64,000 nucleotides of DNA from Hydractinia symbiolongicarpus (lineage: Eukaryota > Cnidaria > Hydrozoa > Anthoathecata > Hydractiniidae). The DNA lies in NCBI RefSeq assembly GCF_029227915.1, contig NC_079884.1:15624001-15688000 (forward strand). The letters run 5' to 3'. The translations under genes were made by a program, and so were the position numbers. This document shows, one piece after another, positions 1-11,739 of this stretch. Positions within the stretch are counted from its first letter, which is position 1; the number at the start of each line of letters is the position of its first letter. Under the pieces are notes generated by a model that worked only from the letters and a program-made list of their open reading frames with translations, was not told the DNA's origin and made no database searches.

Positions 1-3000
1 TATATGGACAATCCAGCAGCGAAGCAGCAAATGTTGAATGCTATAAAGAGTGTCGGACAAGATATAAACGCTCTTACTGGATTGTGTTTGGTATGATGTT
101 TCTGTGATTCATTTTGTTTGTTCAGATCACTACACATCTTTCTCTTTCACAACTGTACTTGTATGATACAATCATTTGTCAGGCCTTTTTTTCTTATGCC
201 ATAAAGAGTATATTTTATGGTTTTAGATAGGTAGATCTTAAAGCGTTTTTAATGCGCTAAAATAATTAACATGAACTATAGTTGAAAATGAAAATAAATA
301 CATTCAAACATAGCTTTTCCATATTGTCACATACTGGGTTTTAAAACATTATTTTGCGTGCTTACCAAAGTAATTACTGGGAATGTTTTAACAACACCAT
401 ACTTTACTTTGTAACATATATTTCAACGGTTTTCAGGTTGCAACTAATGATGAAGATCTTATTGGAAAAATCCAAGCTGTTGCACAAGCTGTGACAGATG
501 CTTTAAATAATTTAATAGAAAAAGTACAATTTGGTTCAGACGAATCGGAAAAGGCTGCAGAGAAGAATGTATATGAAATGATCCTAGATGCAAATGACGC
601 TTTATTCAGGAGTTTAGGCAACGGTGACGAAATGGTCCGACAAGCTACCATATTGGGACAGGTCTGTAGTTTTTTAAATTCTGGACACTTTTATATTTAG
701 CAAACATGTTCTATCTAGCTGCCAGCAAGAAAGTTTCAAAGCATCTAATATATTCAATAATCATGTGGACACACCGGTTTTACCGTCTCGTTGTTTTTAA
801 TTATATTAGGCGACATCACAGCTCATCAAAGGATTGAAAACACACGCGAATGATATTGACGATGTAAATGAAAAAGACAGATTATTAGCAGCTGCTAAGC
901 TTCTCACAGATGCTACGTCAGCATTATTATTAGCTGCTAAAGTAAGTATTAATTTCTAACCTCGCTCTAGTAAAGTGTATCTACTAGGTATCAGATTTGG
1001 TACCAAGCTTAACATCGCTTTTTAAAAAAACCTTTGATAACAACGTTTCGCTGTTTTATAGTGTCTGTGATACAACTAGCTGTATTGTTTACAATGGAAA
1101 GCGTAAAGCATAAGCATTACGTGTATAAGCATAAGAAGGCCCGAGTGCAGAAAAATAATAATCTTATGTCATAAATGAATATTTAAACGTTTTTAACACA
1201 AACACATGAACACAACTAAAAATACAAATACAGGATAAGCGTACTATTAACAGCTGTAAATTCCAACCTTGGGCGCATTATCGCTTACCTGAAGAAGTAT
1301 ACTTACAATAAAACCTATCCCAGAATATGTTTGCACATTTTTTGTAGAAAGTTAAAGACAATCCGACGAGCAAAGATGAACAAGAAGGCTTAAAAACATC
1401 AGCTGTGTTGCTGAGGTTGAATACAAACTCTGCTACTAAGAATGCACTCAAAAAAACGTTGATTATAAAATTGAATAGTGATGCGAAGAATGCAGTTGCT
1501 GCTTCCACGCACGTCGTGTCATCTGCAAGAAGTGCTGCACCGTACAATACTAATCCAGTAGCACAGCAACAGTTTAGCGAGTCCAGTGCAGTGAGTAGTT
1601 GTAGAATTATGATATTTAATAGACTTCTTTTAAGTGGCTGTTCCTAATTTCCTGTGGAGGATTGAGTGTCGTGTATTAAGAAGAGACGTTGTTTGAATAA
1701 AAGGATGACCAAAGAAACAAGTGCTTCATCAGACTCCCATATCTTCTTTCTTGTGCCACATTCCAACTAATTAGTTAGAGCATATAGATCGCCTTTGATT
1801 CTATAAAAAATAAATATAATGTAAATCTTTTTTGTTTTTAGGAATTGTTATCACAACATGCTAAAGATTTAATGCATGCTGTGAAAGATTGTGAAGGAAA
1901 AGTTGGAAATCCAACATCGCAACTAAATTTGATCACATCAGCAAAATTCTTCTTGCCAGTATACTTCTTTATTTTTTATTTTCTTATTTTTATTTTTCTA
2001 TTACCATACATTTGTTTACCATACCATAGCTCTACCTTATTAACTAGAACAAGTGTCGAAATGGTTTAGCGGTTAAGTAAAACTTATTTTTAAAAAAGAA
2101 ATTCTAGCGTCAAATTTGTGGATCAAACATTTTCTTTTTTAGTTTTTACTTATTTAAGAAAATTTAATGCAGGGTTAAATTTGGCAAATGATAAAAAAGC
2201 CGTATTTTTTTTAAACCGATTCATGTTTGCTTAAGAAAAGACCTCAAGATAAGACCTGTTCATTCTTCATTGGTTACCTAAAATTTTACAAGAATTGATC
2301 TTTTTTTTGTATTTTCATTTTAATTAGATACAATTTATCAACCAGTTGTAAATATGCAATCTCTCTCTTCTAGCTTGCATCAAGAATGGTTGCTTTGTCC
2401 AAAGCGATAATTCCAACTGTCACACAGAATGCTGTTTCATTGCAACTTGCAGAGGCTAGTATGAATGCTGAGAAAGCTTTGAATGATTTGAAACAATCAG
2501 CAGAGAAGGTAAAATATTTAAGTAGCTTGGCTGGCGTGCTTCCAACACAGTTCGGGAATAATTGCATTATTAGAAATTTTGTAGAAGTTCACTAGAATCA
2601 AGGACGTTTTATATCATGCTGAACTGTTAAGGGATCAGTACATTTGCGTAATATGCCTCCCAACGTATTCGTGACATGACGTCAGAAGCACCGTCACTAT
2701 AGTAAACAACATCATGAATAGATAGAACACACAATTATAATACAGACATGTTGTTATTTTAGGCAGCAGAAGGGCAAGAAGAATGTGATCGAGCTATTAA
2801 TGCAATAAATAAAGCAATCAACGATCTTGATCAAGCAGCTTTAGCAGCTCTTAGCGATAATTTGAAACCACTAAAAACTGACTCGATCAAGGTAAGTTGT
2901 ATTATTTGCTATTGCGCTCTTTTTTACTGCCATATCGGGAAAAACAGGTAAAAGGACTTATTTCAGTGACTAAAGTTAACTTAAACCGCATGTTTCTTTA

Positions 3001-6000
3001 AAACTGAATTGCGTTGCTTACAAGCTTATTAAAAAAGCTTGTACTTGTGTATTTTGATTCACTTTTTGGATTGGTTCAGAAATAATTTGTGTTTAGTGGA
3101 GGATAAAAAAATTTTTCAACTGAACGGACAAATTTCGTAAACAAGCAATCATTTTCTAGATTTCGTGATGACTGGTAGTCGGAGTCGAACCTTGAAAAGG
3201 TTGAACATGCATTTTTCTCCAGAAGACTTTGATAGTATTTCTAAAAACATTTCTGTCTGATTATGAATAATTTTCTCGTATTGTAACTCGTTGTTTTCGC
3301 AGCCTGTTAAGTACTTGTCTATTTTTTTCTATTCATCGTCAATGGCAATATAAGGCAATTGGTAACTTCAAGATTTATCTTTAGTTGCGATAAATTAGAC
3401 GATGTCTCATTTAGTTTTATCATACCCACTTAGAGTTAAAATATATAAAATCGCAATTCCACAAAAGCTGTTTACATCAACTTTTTCGTCTAGAGCTTGG
3501 AAGGGAAGATTTTAGACACCTGTATCAGATTAAAAGAAGAAATTCCAGATACAGTAGAATATGCTCAAAGCGTTCCTGAGATGATTGGACAGTCAGTAAG
3601 TCACTCATAACTGATAATATAATTGTCTGATTGAAGAAATGTCTGTCCTTATTATCGACCTGACCTAATCAATGCTGAATTAGTAAATTTCATACCTACC
3701 GAATGCTATGACGTCTCATCAGAATGGACGGGTCAGGGAAACTGCTACTTAGACACTGATACCAGTGCTGTGATTATTAGTCTTTCTTAACAACCGGTAT
3801 CTGAACTTCTCCATTTTTAGGTTATAAAATTAGCTGAGCTGATAGAACCGCTAGCAGAGCACTCGATCGGTTTTGCAGCCAATCTTTCGACAGCATCACA
3901 AAAACAAACAGAAATTCTCGATCTTGCTAAGACGGTTTTTGAATCTGCATCACAGTTAGTCAGTGCCACAAAAGATGCTGGAGGCAATCCCACGGTTAGT
4001 TTTTTTCACGTATTCGTCATTGTTAATACCATTTATGATGGAATCCGAGTGTTCATTTTGTAAAAAATGTTTTTTACTTACTACGCAAGTAATCCTGTGT
4101 TTATGATTTGCGTTGATTGTTAGCTCGCCTTTCTTTTACCTTTCCAGGCTTGAGAAGGTTTGATACTGTAGTGTACACTTGTTTATAAGCACATAAATAC
4201 CCAAAAGTTAAGAATATGATGTTAGGTTGGATAAAATAAAATTTTCCTATGCAAAACTTTGTGCAAAACATACATAAAAAATAAAAATATAGACGTGTCA
4301 AAAATGTTTACTTTACGATGGTAATTTCTTTCTCTTTTAACTTTTTATCTTAGGCTTTAAAACATCACCAAGCTGTAGACGAATCTTCAGACAATTTGTT
4401 AGAAGCTCTGAAAGATATAATGGCGTTTGTAAAGGGTACGACCGGCGACATCGATACGATCACATATCTCATCTCATCTATTGATACTGCAAAAGATACG
4501 GTAAATTATTTCCACTGTTACAGATTAAACTAGATTGGTAAAAGTATTTGTGTTTGGTTTTCTTAATGTTTGTGCAGCATGTGGAATACTTAAAATATGC
4601 ACATTTTTTGATAGTAAAGGCGGAAAATCATTTGCATAAACCCATAAGTAGAGTACATTCATAATTGAGCCATGCTTCAAGACATCGAGTTTAAGGTAGA
4701 TGTGTTAAGGCGTTTATGTATTAAATGTTATTTTTGATTTTGTACAGTTTACTGCTGGAAAAGAAAGTAAAATGCCACCAAGTCGAAAATCATACATAGA
4801 ATATCAAGATAATATGATTAAAAAATTAAAAGCCATTGCCCGAGACTCACATGAAGTTGTAAGTATTTTTATGATCGATTTTTGAAAGATAAAACAGGTG
4901 AAATAAGCGAATCTAACTTATTAGTTCTTACGTTACTTCTGAATGTCATCCTTTTGTTGAAAGAATGTAAACTAATCCTTAGTAGAGACTTCAGTCAGCA
5001 TCATAAAATGAGCATGACAAAACACGAAACATTAGCGTATGTTTTTAAAAGCAGGAATTATTATTTTAAGAAGTATCTTTCTGTCTACAGGTTGGCAAGG
5101 TGCAAAGCAATCCAAAAGAGATTAGCAGCGTTTGTGAGGACATCTTTTTGAACTACAGTGAACTTGTAGAAGACACACAATATGCTGTCACCTTACTCAA
5201 TCCACAGGTATCAGTCTTCTATTAACGTAACGTTATCACCCTCATGATATTTGTGCGATGTTTAATGTTTTTAATTCGTTTCTCATTCAATTGTTTTTCT
5301 TATCTATGGAATCGCAGCGAAGTTTCTGCAAACAGCTTTATTTAAATACCCCCCCCCCCCCTTCTTCCAATAAAACATTTGAAGGCATTTCATTGTTGGG
5401 AATAACAAACTGGAAAAAATACCAGTCATGTTGGAAAAAACCGTAGAAAATCTTCATACGAAAAAGTTTAAGCCACGCGCCAAAGTTTCATTCCCTGTTT
5501 CCCGACTTTTTTTCCTGATTATGTACGCAATTGTTTATAACGAACTCGTTTATAAGCAACTGGAATTTGAAAAATAATTAAGCAACTTCAATTCTTGTAC
5601 AAATATAAGGACTAGCGGCACAAAAAATGTTTTTGTTGTGAAATTATAAAGAAAGACGCTTTTAAAACAAAAAAAACCCAAATCTCCAAGAAAAGAAAAC
5701 TACAATAATTTTCTTGGTGCACACTTCAGTTTATTTTCAAGAACTTTCTTTTACAAAAAATATGACTTCTTTGCTTCTTTTTTTTCTTTACATAAATTAA
5801 GAAAGTTAGTTAATAAAATGATGCAACCATTGAGCATTTTCTGATATAGATATTGACTAAAGGATGAGCAACTGGAGATATAACCAAAATCCTAAGTTAG
5901 CCTATAAATAGTGTCCACTTCGTTTTTAGGTTGGAGATGAGCTAAAAGCTAACATTCAAACACTTGGAGATGGTTGTAAGCATTTGGTGTTATGTGCAGG

Positions 6001-9000
6001 TCACTGCCAAAGCAGTCCGGACGACCAATATATAAAGAAAGACTTGACTGAAAAAGCTAAAGATGTCTCTTTGCAGGTGTGTGCTTTTTGAAATAGGATT
6101 ATGTTTTCAAAGAATTGAGTAGTGTCGTCGATTTCCTCCAGACGATATAATACACGTAAGGATTTCTTATTTTAAGCTCCTAAATTCAAACAAATAACGT
6201 TGCAAGGTTTCCGATTTCCGATTTTTAAAATATTGTCAAGATGCCAGGAAAAAGTCAGGAATGTCAGCAATTGTGTAAGCCCTGCGATATAGATTTACTG
6301 AGTCATTACATTTCTTGTAATTTTTTAGGTTGCTCGTATAATGACAGACTTGCAAAAGGGTTCAGTTGGAACAAAAGCATGTGTAGACGCACTGACTATG
6401 TTATCAGGTTTGATAGGTGATATAGACACCAACATGATGTTTGCTGAGACAGGAACTCTCAATCCTGATGATGGATCGAAATTTAACGCACACAGGGACG
6501 TCATATTATTAAATTCGCAACAGTTTGTGAAAGAAACAAAATCACTAGTTAACGCTGTACATGGATCTCAAGATCAAATGGCTGCTTCAGTACGAGAAGT
6601 GTTAAATAGCACTACAAAACTGATCGACAGTGTAAAACTGGGTGCGGCTTCCATTGGTTCGGAAGATATGGACGGTCAGGTAAGGGTTGTAAATACTATA
6701 TCTCCAAAAAGTCTTTACGTTTTATCTCGTGTTTTACGTTCCATATCATTCTTTGTAGATGTTATTATTGAATGCTGCGAAGAATGTAGCCTCGGCTCTT
6801 TCGGATCTGATGCACGCGACTAAAAACACGTGTGGTAAATCTAAGGATGACCCCTCCTCAGACGAACTAAAGATATTTGCAAAGGTAAGAGTGATTTTAA
6901 GTATCACACCTAATGGTTTAGTAGAAGTAAGCTAAAACCTGCACACTGGCATGGCACAATATAATTTTATTTTAGACTTTTCTTCAATGCTGCAGATTTT
7001 AGGCGGAAATAAGATCTGTCGCTTAATTATCCTTGAACCTTACTTTTCACATTGATCACTTATATTTGATGACGAAATAGTAAAAAAAATATCAGGTAGT
7101 CACCATTAAGAAAGAGTCAGATATCACTGGGGCCAACCACTCTAAAACGCACGACAATTTCTTAAAATAAACTAAAAGCAAAATCTACGCAAAATCAACA
7201 CGAAATTGTTCTGTTTTGACTGCAATACAACTCTTTGCACCACGTGTACGTATGTTGTTTTTGCAGCATTTGGTTGGAAACTTAACATCGCTTTTAAAGA
7301 CTGTTCGAAGTGTAGAAGACAAAGCATCACGTGGAAGTAGAGCGATCGAATCATCAATCGAAGCTATCAAGCACGCTACTTTGGTACGTATATTAATGCT
7401 ACTTGTAACTATGCACTAACTCGTTGAATTTGTACGAAAGCGAACGCTGGGTATTCCGTGTTTTGATAGATGTATAAAACTATGTGAAGTATCTAGTTCT
7501 AAAGATCTATTGCAGAACTAAAACTAGTCTAAATATGTATGTATTGATCTAGTTTATGAATACTATCAACTATTCTATAAATATATTAATTTTAAATACA
7601 CAGATAAGTAAATTACCAGAACGGTTTTTGAAAGAGCTCAAAGTGCGAATCATAAATCCATGCAGTCGTAAGATAAGAGAAGAATTCTCTCTGTTGAATT
7701 CTACAGTTGTGAATAGGTGCGTGAATTTGTGAGCAGCCAAGAAAAGGTGTTGGCTACTGTTTATAATTTTGAATTTACAAGATTAATCCATTATGAGTCT
7801 GTTTGTAATTTTTTCATCCTTCGCACATTTCTTACCCTGTGATGTCATATTTTATTCTTTAGAATTCACAACCTGAAAGTGGCGTAAAGACAGCTACACC
7901 TGAAGAGCTCATACTGTCAACAAAAGGTGTCACCTTGGCAACAGGCAAAGCTGTCGCTGCTGGAAACTCTTTACGCCAAGCCGACATTATCGAAGCAGCG
8001 AATATTGGACGAAAACATTGCACTGAAATGTTTGAAATTGCAAAGGTGATAGAATTTATAATTCAAGTCATTGATTTTTGATAATAGGTTCATTACGCAT
8101 TCTTACTCAAAGTATTAAAGCATCGTGAAGTGTGGAAAAATTATTTTTCATAAATATTCAAATTCTGCTAACAAGATTCAAGTAAAACCATAACAAAACT
8201 AAATCTAAATTGGTTCCCAAATAAAAAATTCTCAATGCACACAGTATTCTAATGGCATATCTTATTTTGATATTTTTTAAATCAAAATACTGTTTTCGCT
8301 TCTGATTAAATTAGTTTTTACTTTTTCGACTTTTTCGGATAAAAAGAGGTTGTAGAATACTTCATTTTATTTTAAACTGTGCATTCGTTTAGAATGAATA
8401 AAAAAAAGTTATTTAATTAAAATGCAATGGTTCTGAATATAACATTTTATTTACTTATTTTTCTTGCAATAACACGATTTAGGCTGCCATCAATACGACA
8501 GAATCTGATTCGATACGAAACGCTGTGATAGCCAAGGTGCGTGGTGCATCACAAGCTTACTGTGATGTGCTAAACCACGTGTCAGTTGTCATTTCCGCAC
8601 CGTCGGTTGAGGAAAAACAGAAGTTCCATGCCTTATCTAAAAGAGTGGCATATTCGGTTGGTGAAGTTGTTAAAACAGCAGAACTTCTGAAGGGTAAGAT
8701 TTTAATATCTTACACCCTACTTAAAACAAATTAAATCTTCTTGTATATTCAGTTGGCTAGCCAGCACCAATGTATTTCCCTAGTTAGTGACATATACTTT
8801 GCAAAACATAATGAAAATATGTATTTGTTTAGGTAACGAAATGGTAAACCCCGACGATCCAAATGTGATAGCAGAAAACGAATTACTCGGTGCGGCAGCG
8901 TCGATAGAAGCGGCTGCTAAAAAGTTAGCTGAACTGAGGCCGAAAGCTAGGCCAAAGGTATTGTCAACAATTTAAACACAAAGTGATAACAAGCGAGCAC

Positions 9001-10725
9001 TTTTCGACCTTAAATAAAGACACAATGTAAATCTTGAAACTATAATCAGCTTTTTTTTTTTCATACGCATATCAGACATTGCTTTTGATATTTAAGTAAA
9101 ATTTAAACTTTTCGCAGCTGTTACAAACGTGTCAGTCTATCGCATATTTAATAGTCAAATTTAAAATTTTAGAAGGTGAGAGCATGACAGTGATGTGGTA
9201 GTTTTTTATTATTCTTTGTACATTTATAGCAAGCCGACGAGACACTTGATTTTGAAGAACAGATCTTAGAAGCTGCAAAGTCTATCACGGCAGCTGCAGG
9301 TGCTTTGGTTAAAGCAGCAACGTTTGCGCAAAGAGAATTAGTGGCGCAGGGATTGGTAAGAAAGTTAATAAGCTGCTGTGTTTTTCAAATAATAAGACAC
9401 AAATCATGTTTGCGATTTTTTAGCTACAGTAGACGTCCGTTAATTTGAACACGCAAGGGAATAAATTATTTGTTCGAATTAACAAATGTTCGGATTATCG
9501 GAAGTTCAGAAAAAACAAGAATTTTAATAAACGTTTAAAGGTTTTATGCTAACTTTTTTACAACTTTACTACAACTTTTTTTAAAAATCTTTTAACGTTG
9601 TTTGCTTGGCGATGGGCAAGGCCTCCAAATTCCATGTAAACTTCATTTTATTGGAAATGCCAATTTAATCGATAAATTGAAAGAAATTTTGCCACCATTG
9701 ATGCAATAAAAATGAATAAAAATGAAAACGTTTTTTTTATTTTCCCATTTTATTTATCGATACACAAATTTTCGAATTAACGAGCATAATGCAGCCTTAG
9801 GACTAAAAAATTGTTTGAATTAAGCAGCTCAAAACATAAGACTTTATTAAACCAAACTGAAGCGACTTGGCAATTTGTTCGAAATAACGGAAAGTTCGAA
9901 TTAAGCGGCATTCGAATTAATGGACGTCTACTGTAATTTGAGAAACAACAAACCAACAGCCGATCTTTGTGTTTTTATGTGAGTTACTTGACAGATCTTC
10001 TGTTGTATTCTTTTTTCCGTTTTGTGTAGGTATGCTCCCCAACTACTGATCATTATGCAGACACGCAATGGTCGCAAGGTTTAATATCTGCTGTGAGTAT
10101 TACATACTTTTTGATATGTGAGTATGGTAGTAATGTATTTAAAATTTTCTTATAAATTATTGCAATTCGTCAATTTTTAGGCTCGTCTTGTAGCTGACGC
10201 GACAGGTTCTCTTTGTGAAGCAGCAAACGCAGCTGTACTTGGTGATGCCAGTCAAGAAAAGTTGATCGCTTCGGCACAAGCTGTTTCTGCCTCCACAACA
10301 CAACTATTAGTCGCATGTCGTGTCAAAGCTGACAAATTTAGTAAAACACAAAAGGGCTTACAGGTAACGCACCCTTTTTTATTTTGTAAGCGTTGCTGTT
10401 GAGTCAGATAGCAATTTCCACTTAACTTTATATATTTTAACCAAATTGATATATTTTGACCAAATTTATTATTTAGGCTGCGGGCGCGGCAGTAAAGAGA
10501 GCAACAGACACACTTGTGAAGGCAGCGGAAGATGCGGCAGTTTTCGATGTTGATGATACCGATGGTTATGTCCCCAGCGGAGGTGTGAAAACAGGTCGAC
10601 TTATTGACCAAATGAATGCGCAAGTTGAGATTCTACGCAGAGAAAAAGAACTCGAAAAAGCACGGAAGAAGCTAGAACAAATTCGGTTGGCTGGTTACAA
10701 AAATGGTAGAAACGATAGTGAGTAG
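1..10725 (+). CDS. TLN: Talin, C-terminal ~1,200 residues (5' part outside window)
   Basis: Cytoskeletal adaptor linking integrins to actin and vinculin at adhesions. I joined 23 exons, all with GT-AG borders and compatible phases: 1-90, 437-661, 810-941, 1348-1590, 1842-1958, 2374-2508, 2763-2891, 3494-3595, 3821-3994, 4354-4500, 4748-4858, 5091-5207, 5930-6076, 6329-6679, 6759-6884, 7267-7383, 7863-8045, 8483-8693, 8833-8957, 9230-9355, 10030-10092, 10181-10363, 10477-10725. The sum is 3,603 nt (1,200 codons plus stop). All introns are phase 0 except the one after 8693 (phase 1). The product is Ala-rich helical rod matching vertebrate talin bundles R7/R8 to R13, with recognisable blocks such as GTLNPDDGSKF, ELLGAAASIEAAAKKL and SQGLISAAR, then a charged dimerisation helix. 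FERM head and early rod lie upstream. Length from R7 to the end is close to that of vertebrate talin. Weakest points are the short exons (3494, 10030). Confidence 0.95.
8833..10725 (+). other. Talin THATCH (I/LWEQ) actin-binding domain and dimerisation helix exons
   Basis: Exons 19-23 (about residues 953-1200 of the visible product) encode the C-terminal actin-binding module. I/LWEQ-type blocks are seen in order: FEEQILEAAKSI, WSQGLISAARLV, SQEKLIASAQAV and AAVKRATDTLVKAA. They are followed by an acidic linker and the charged helix REKELEKARKKLEQI that dimerises talin in known family members. The protein ends in NDSE rather than the DEH-type end I recall for vertebrates. The stop is at 10723-10725. 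Confidence 0.9.
9427..9933. mobile_element. Short pogo/Tigger-like non-autonomous element (MITE) in a talin intron
   Basis: Ends are near-perfect terminal inverted repeats of about 24 bp (left begins CAGTAGACGTCCGTTAATT, right is its complement), each flanked by TA, the target duplication of Tc1/mariner-pogo elements. The 507-bp body is AT-rich, has subterminal TTCGAATTAA words and no transposase frame. It resembles the longer element at 27639-28732 in end sequence (CAGTAGAC) and TTCGAA-rich subterminal repeats. It lies in the intron between talin exons 9230-9355 and 10030-10092. Confidence 0.85.
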
Positions 10726-11532
10726 TGATGAAATAGTTAGCAATAAGAAAAAAGGGAATTATTGACAGTAAATCAGAGTAAATTAATTTGTTGTTTTAAG
10801 TGGTAAAATGCTAACAAAATCACAAAATTCCTAGGAAAATCCATTTTAAATAGTTTTTTACAAGTAATGAAATTATCTTTGTTTAATGAATATTGTGTAT
10901 AAATTCATTTCCTTCCTTTTTGGAGCTTCTTCTATTTTCCAAAAGCAACATTATTTGTCTGGTAGCTTTAGTTCCATCTTGACTTATGACACGCGGATAT
11001 CACTGCTGTATTTTTAATGTATTTATAGACCAATGTACAGTTTCTGTCTTGCATATTTACGCTTTATAAATGCAGTTGTTTTGTTTTTTAATACCAGTTT
11101 CTCGAACACGCAGGTTAAACTGCATGTAACCAGAAAGGAAAGTTCTTTTAATCTGCATGTTCAATGTATCCAACCATATGATCGCATTAATGGTCTTTGT
11201 CTTAAATTTGGTGCGGACCTGGCGTGTCTTAGCGTGCTACTTGAATATATATTCACTGGAGATATTCGAATCTAAAAATCGATTTCTAGATGACTGCTGA
11301 CGAAAATTCCGTCGAGCAACAGGGGTCATATATTTAGACGTTTTTTTTAAACAATATATAAATTTCAGCTGAGGTTGGATGTGCATATTCCTTATAAACT
11401 TTCTCAGCTGTACTTATTTTGGGGGAAAAAATTATATTTACACAAGGTAACAATTATTTTGGGATTAGAAGATATCGATGATGTAGAAGTAAAATAAACC
11501 ATTCTTATGAAAAAGTTTATAACGAGCAGGGG
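10726..11532. other. Convergent 3' intergenic region between talin and lamin
   Basis: 807 bp between the stop codons of talin (plus) and lamin (minus). No further coding region is supported. The first plus-strand AATAAA that I see after talin is at 11493-11498. Minus-strand ATTAAA candidates for lamin lie at 11147-11152 and 11013-11018. If used, the two 3' UTRs overlap in antisense by several hundred bases. Confidence 0.5.
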
Positions 11533-11739
11533 TCACACATAAGTACAACTTACCGTGTGTGGTCGAGTTACACGAGAAGTGTGATCAACAATTGGATATG
11601 AAGTGTTTTTCAGTATCTGCGTTGTACATGCTGAACGATATGCTGGAGTTGTTTTCGGTCTCTCTGAAGTCCTGGTTTTAACGGAAGTTTTAGTGATCGG
11701 GTTCACATAAGCTGGTGTACCTGGTATCCATGACAAAGC
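11533..11739 (-). other. Last lamin exon with CaaX-like end (C-T-Y-V)
   Basis: The exon opens after TTTTTAG with ALSWIPGTPAY, completes the tail domain, then has a Ser/Thr/basic stretch. Reading straight through gives ...RPHTVSCTYV and a TGA at 11535-11533. A perfect-looking donor (ACACG|GTAAGT) sits at 11554, 18 nt before the stop codon, so an alternative splice would remove the CaaX box. I favour the unspliced end because it yields the Cys at position -4 expected for a lamin. Confidence 0.75.

Noticed and set aside
2056-2140. tRNA gene suggested by GTCGAAATGGTTTAGCGGTTAAG
   Set aside because: The A-box-like start resembles tRNA-Ser/Leu, but no B box or cloverleaf follows; at best a decayed SINE.
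4882-5151. 89-codon plus frame overlapping talin exon 12
   Set aside because: It runs through an intron into exon 5091-5207 in the wrong frame; the talin frame matches the family.
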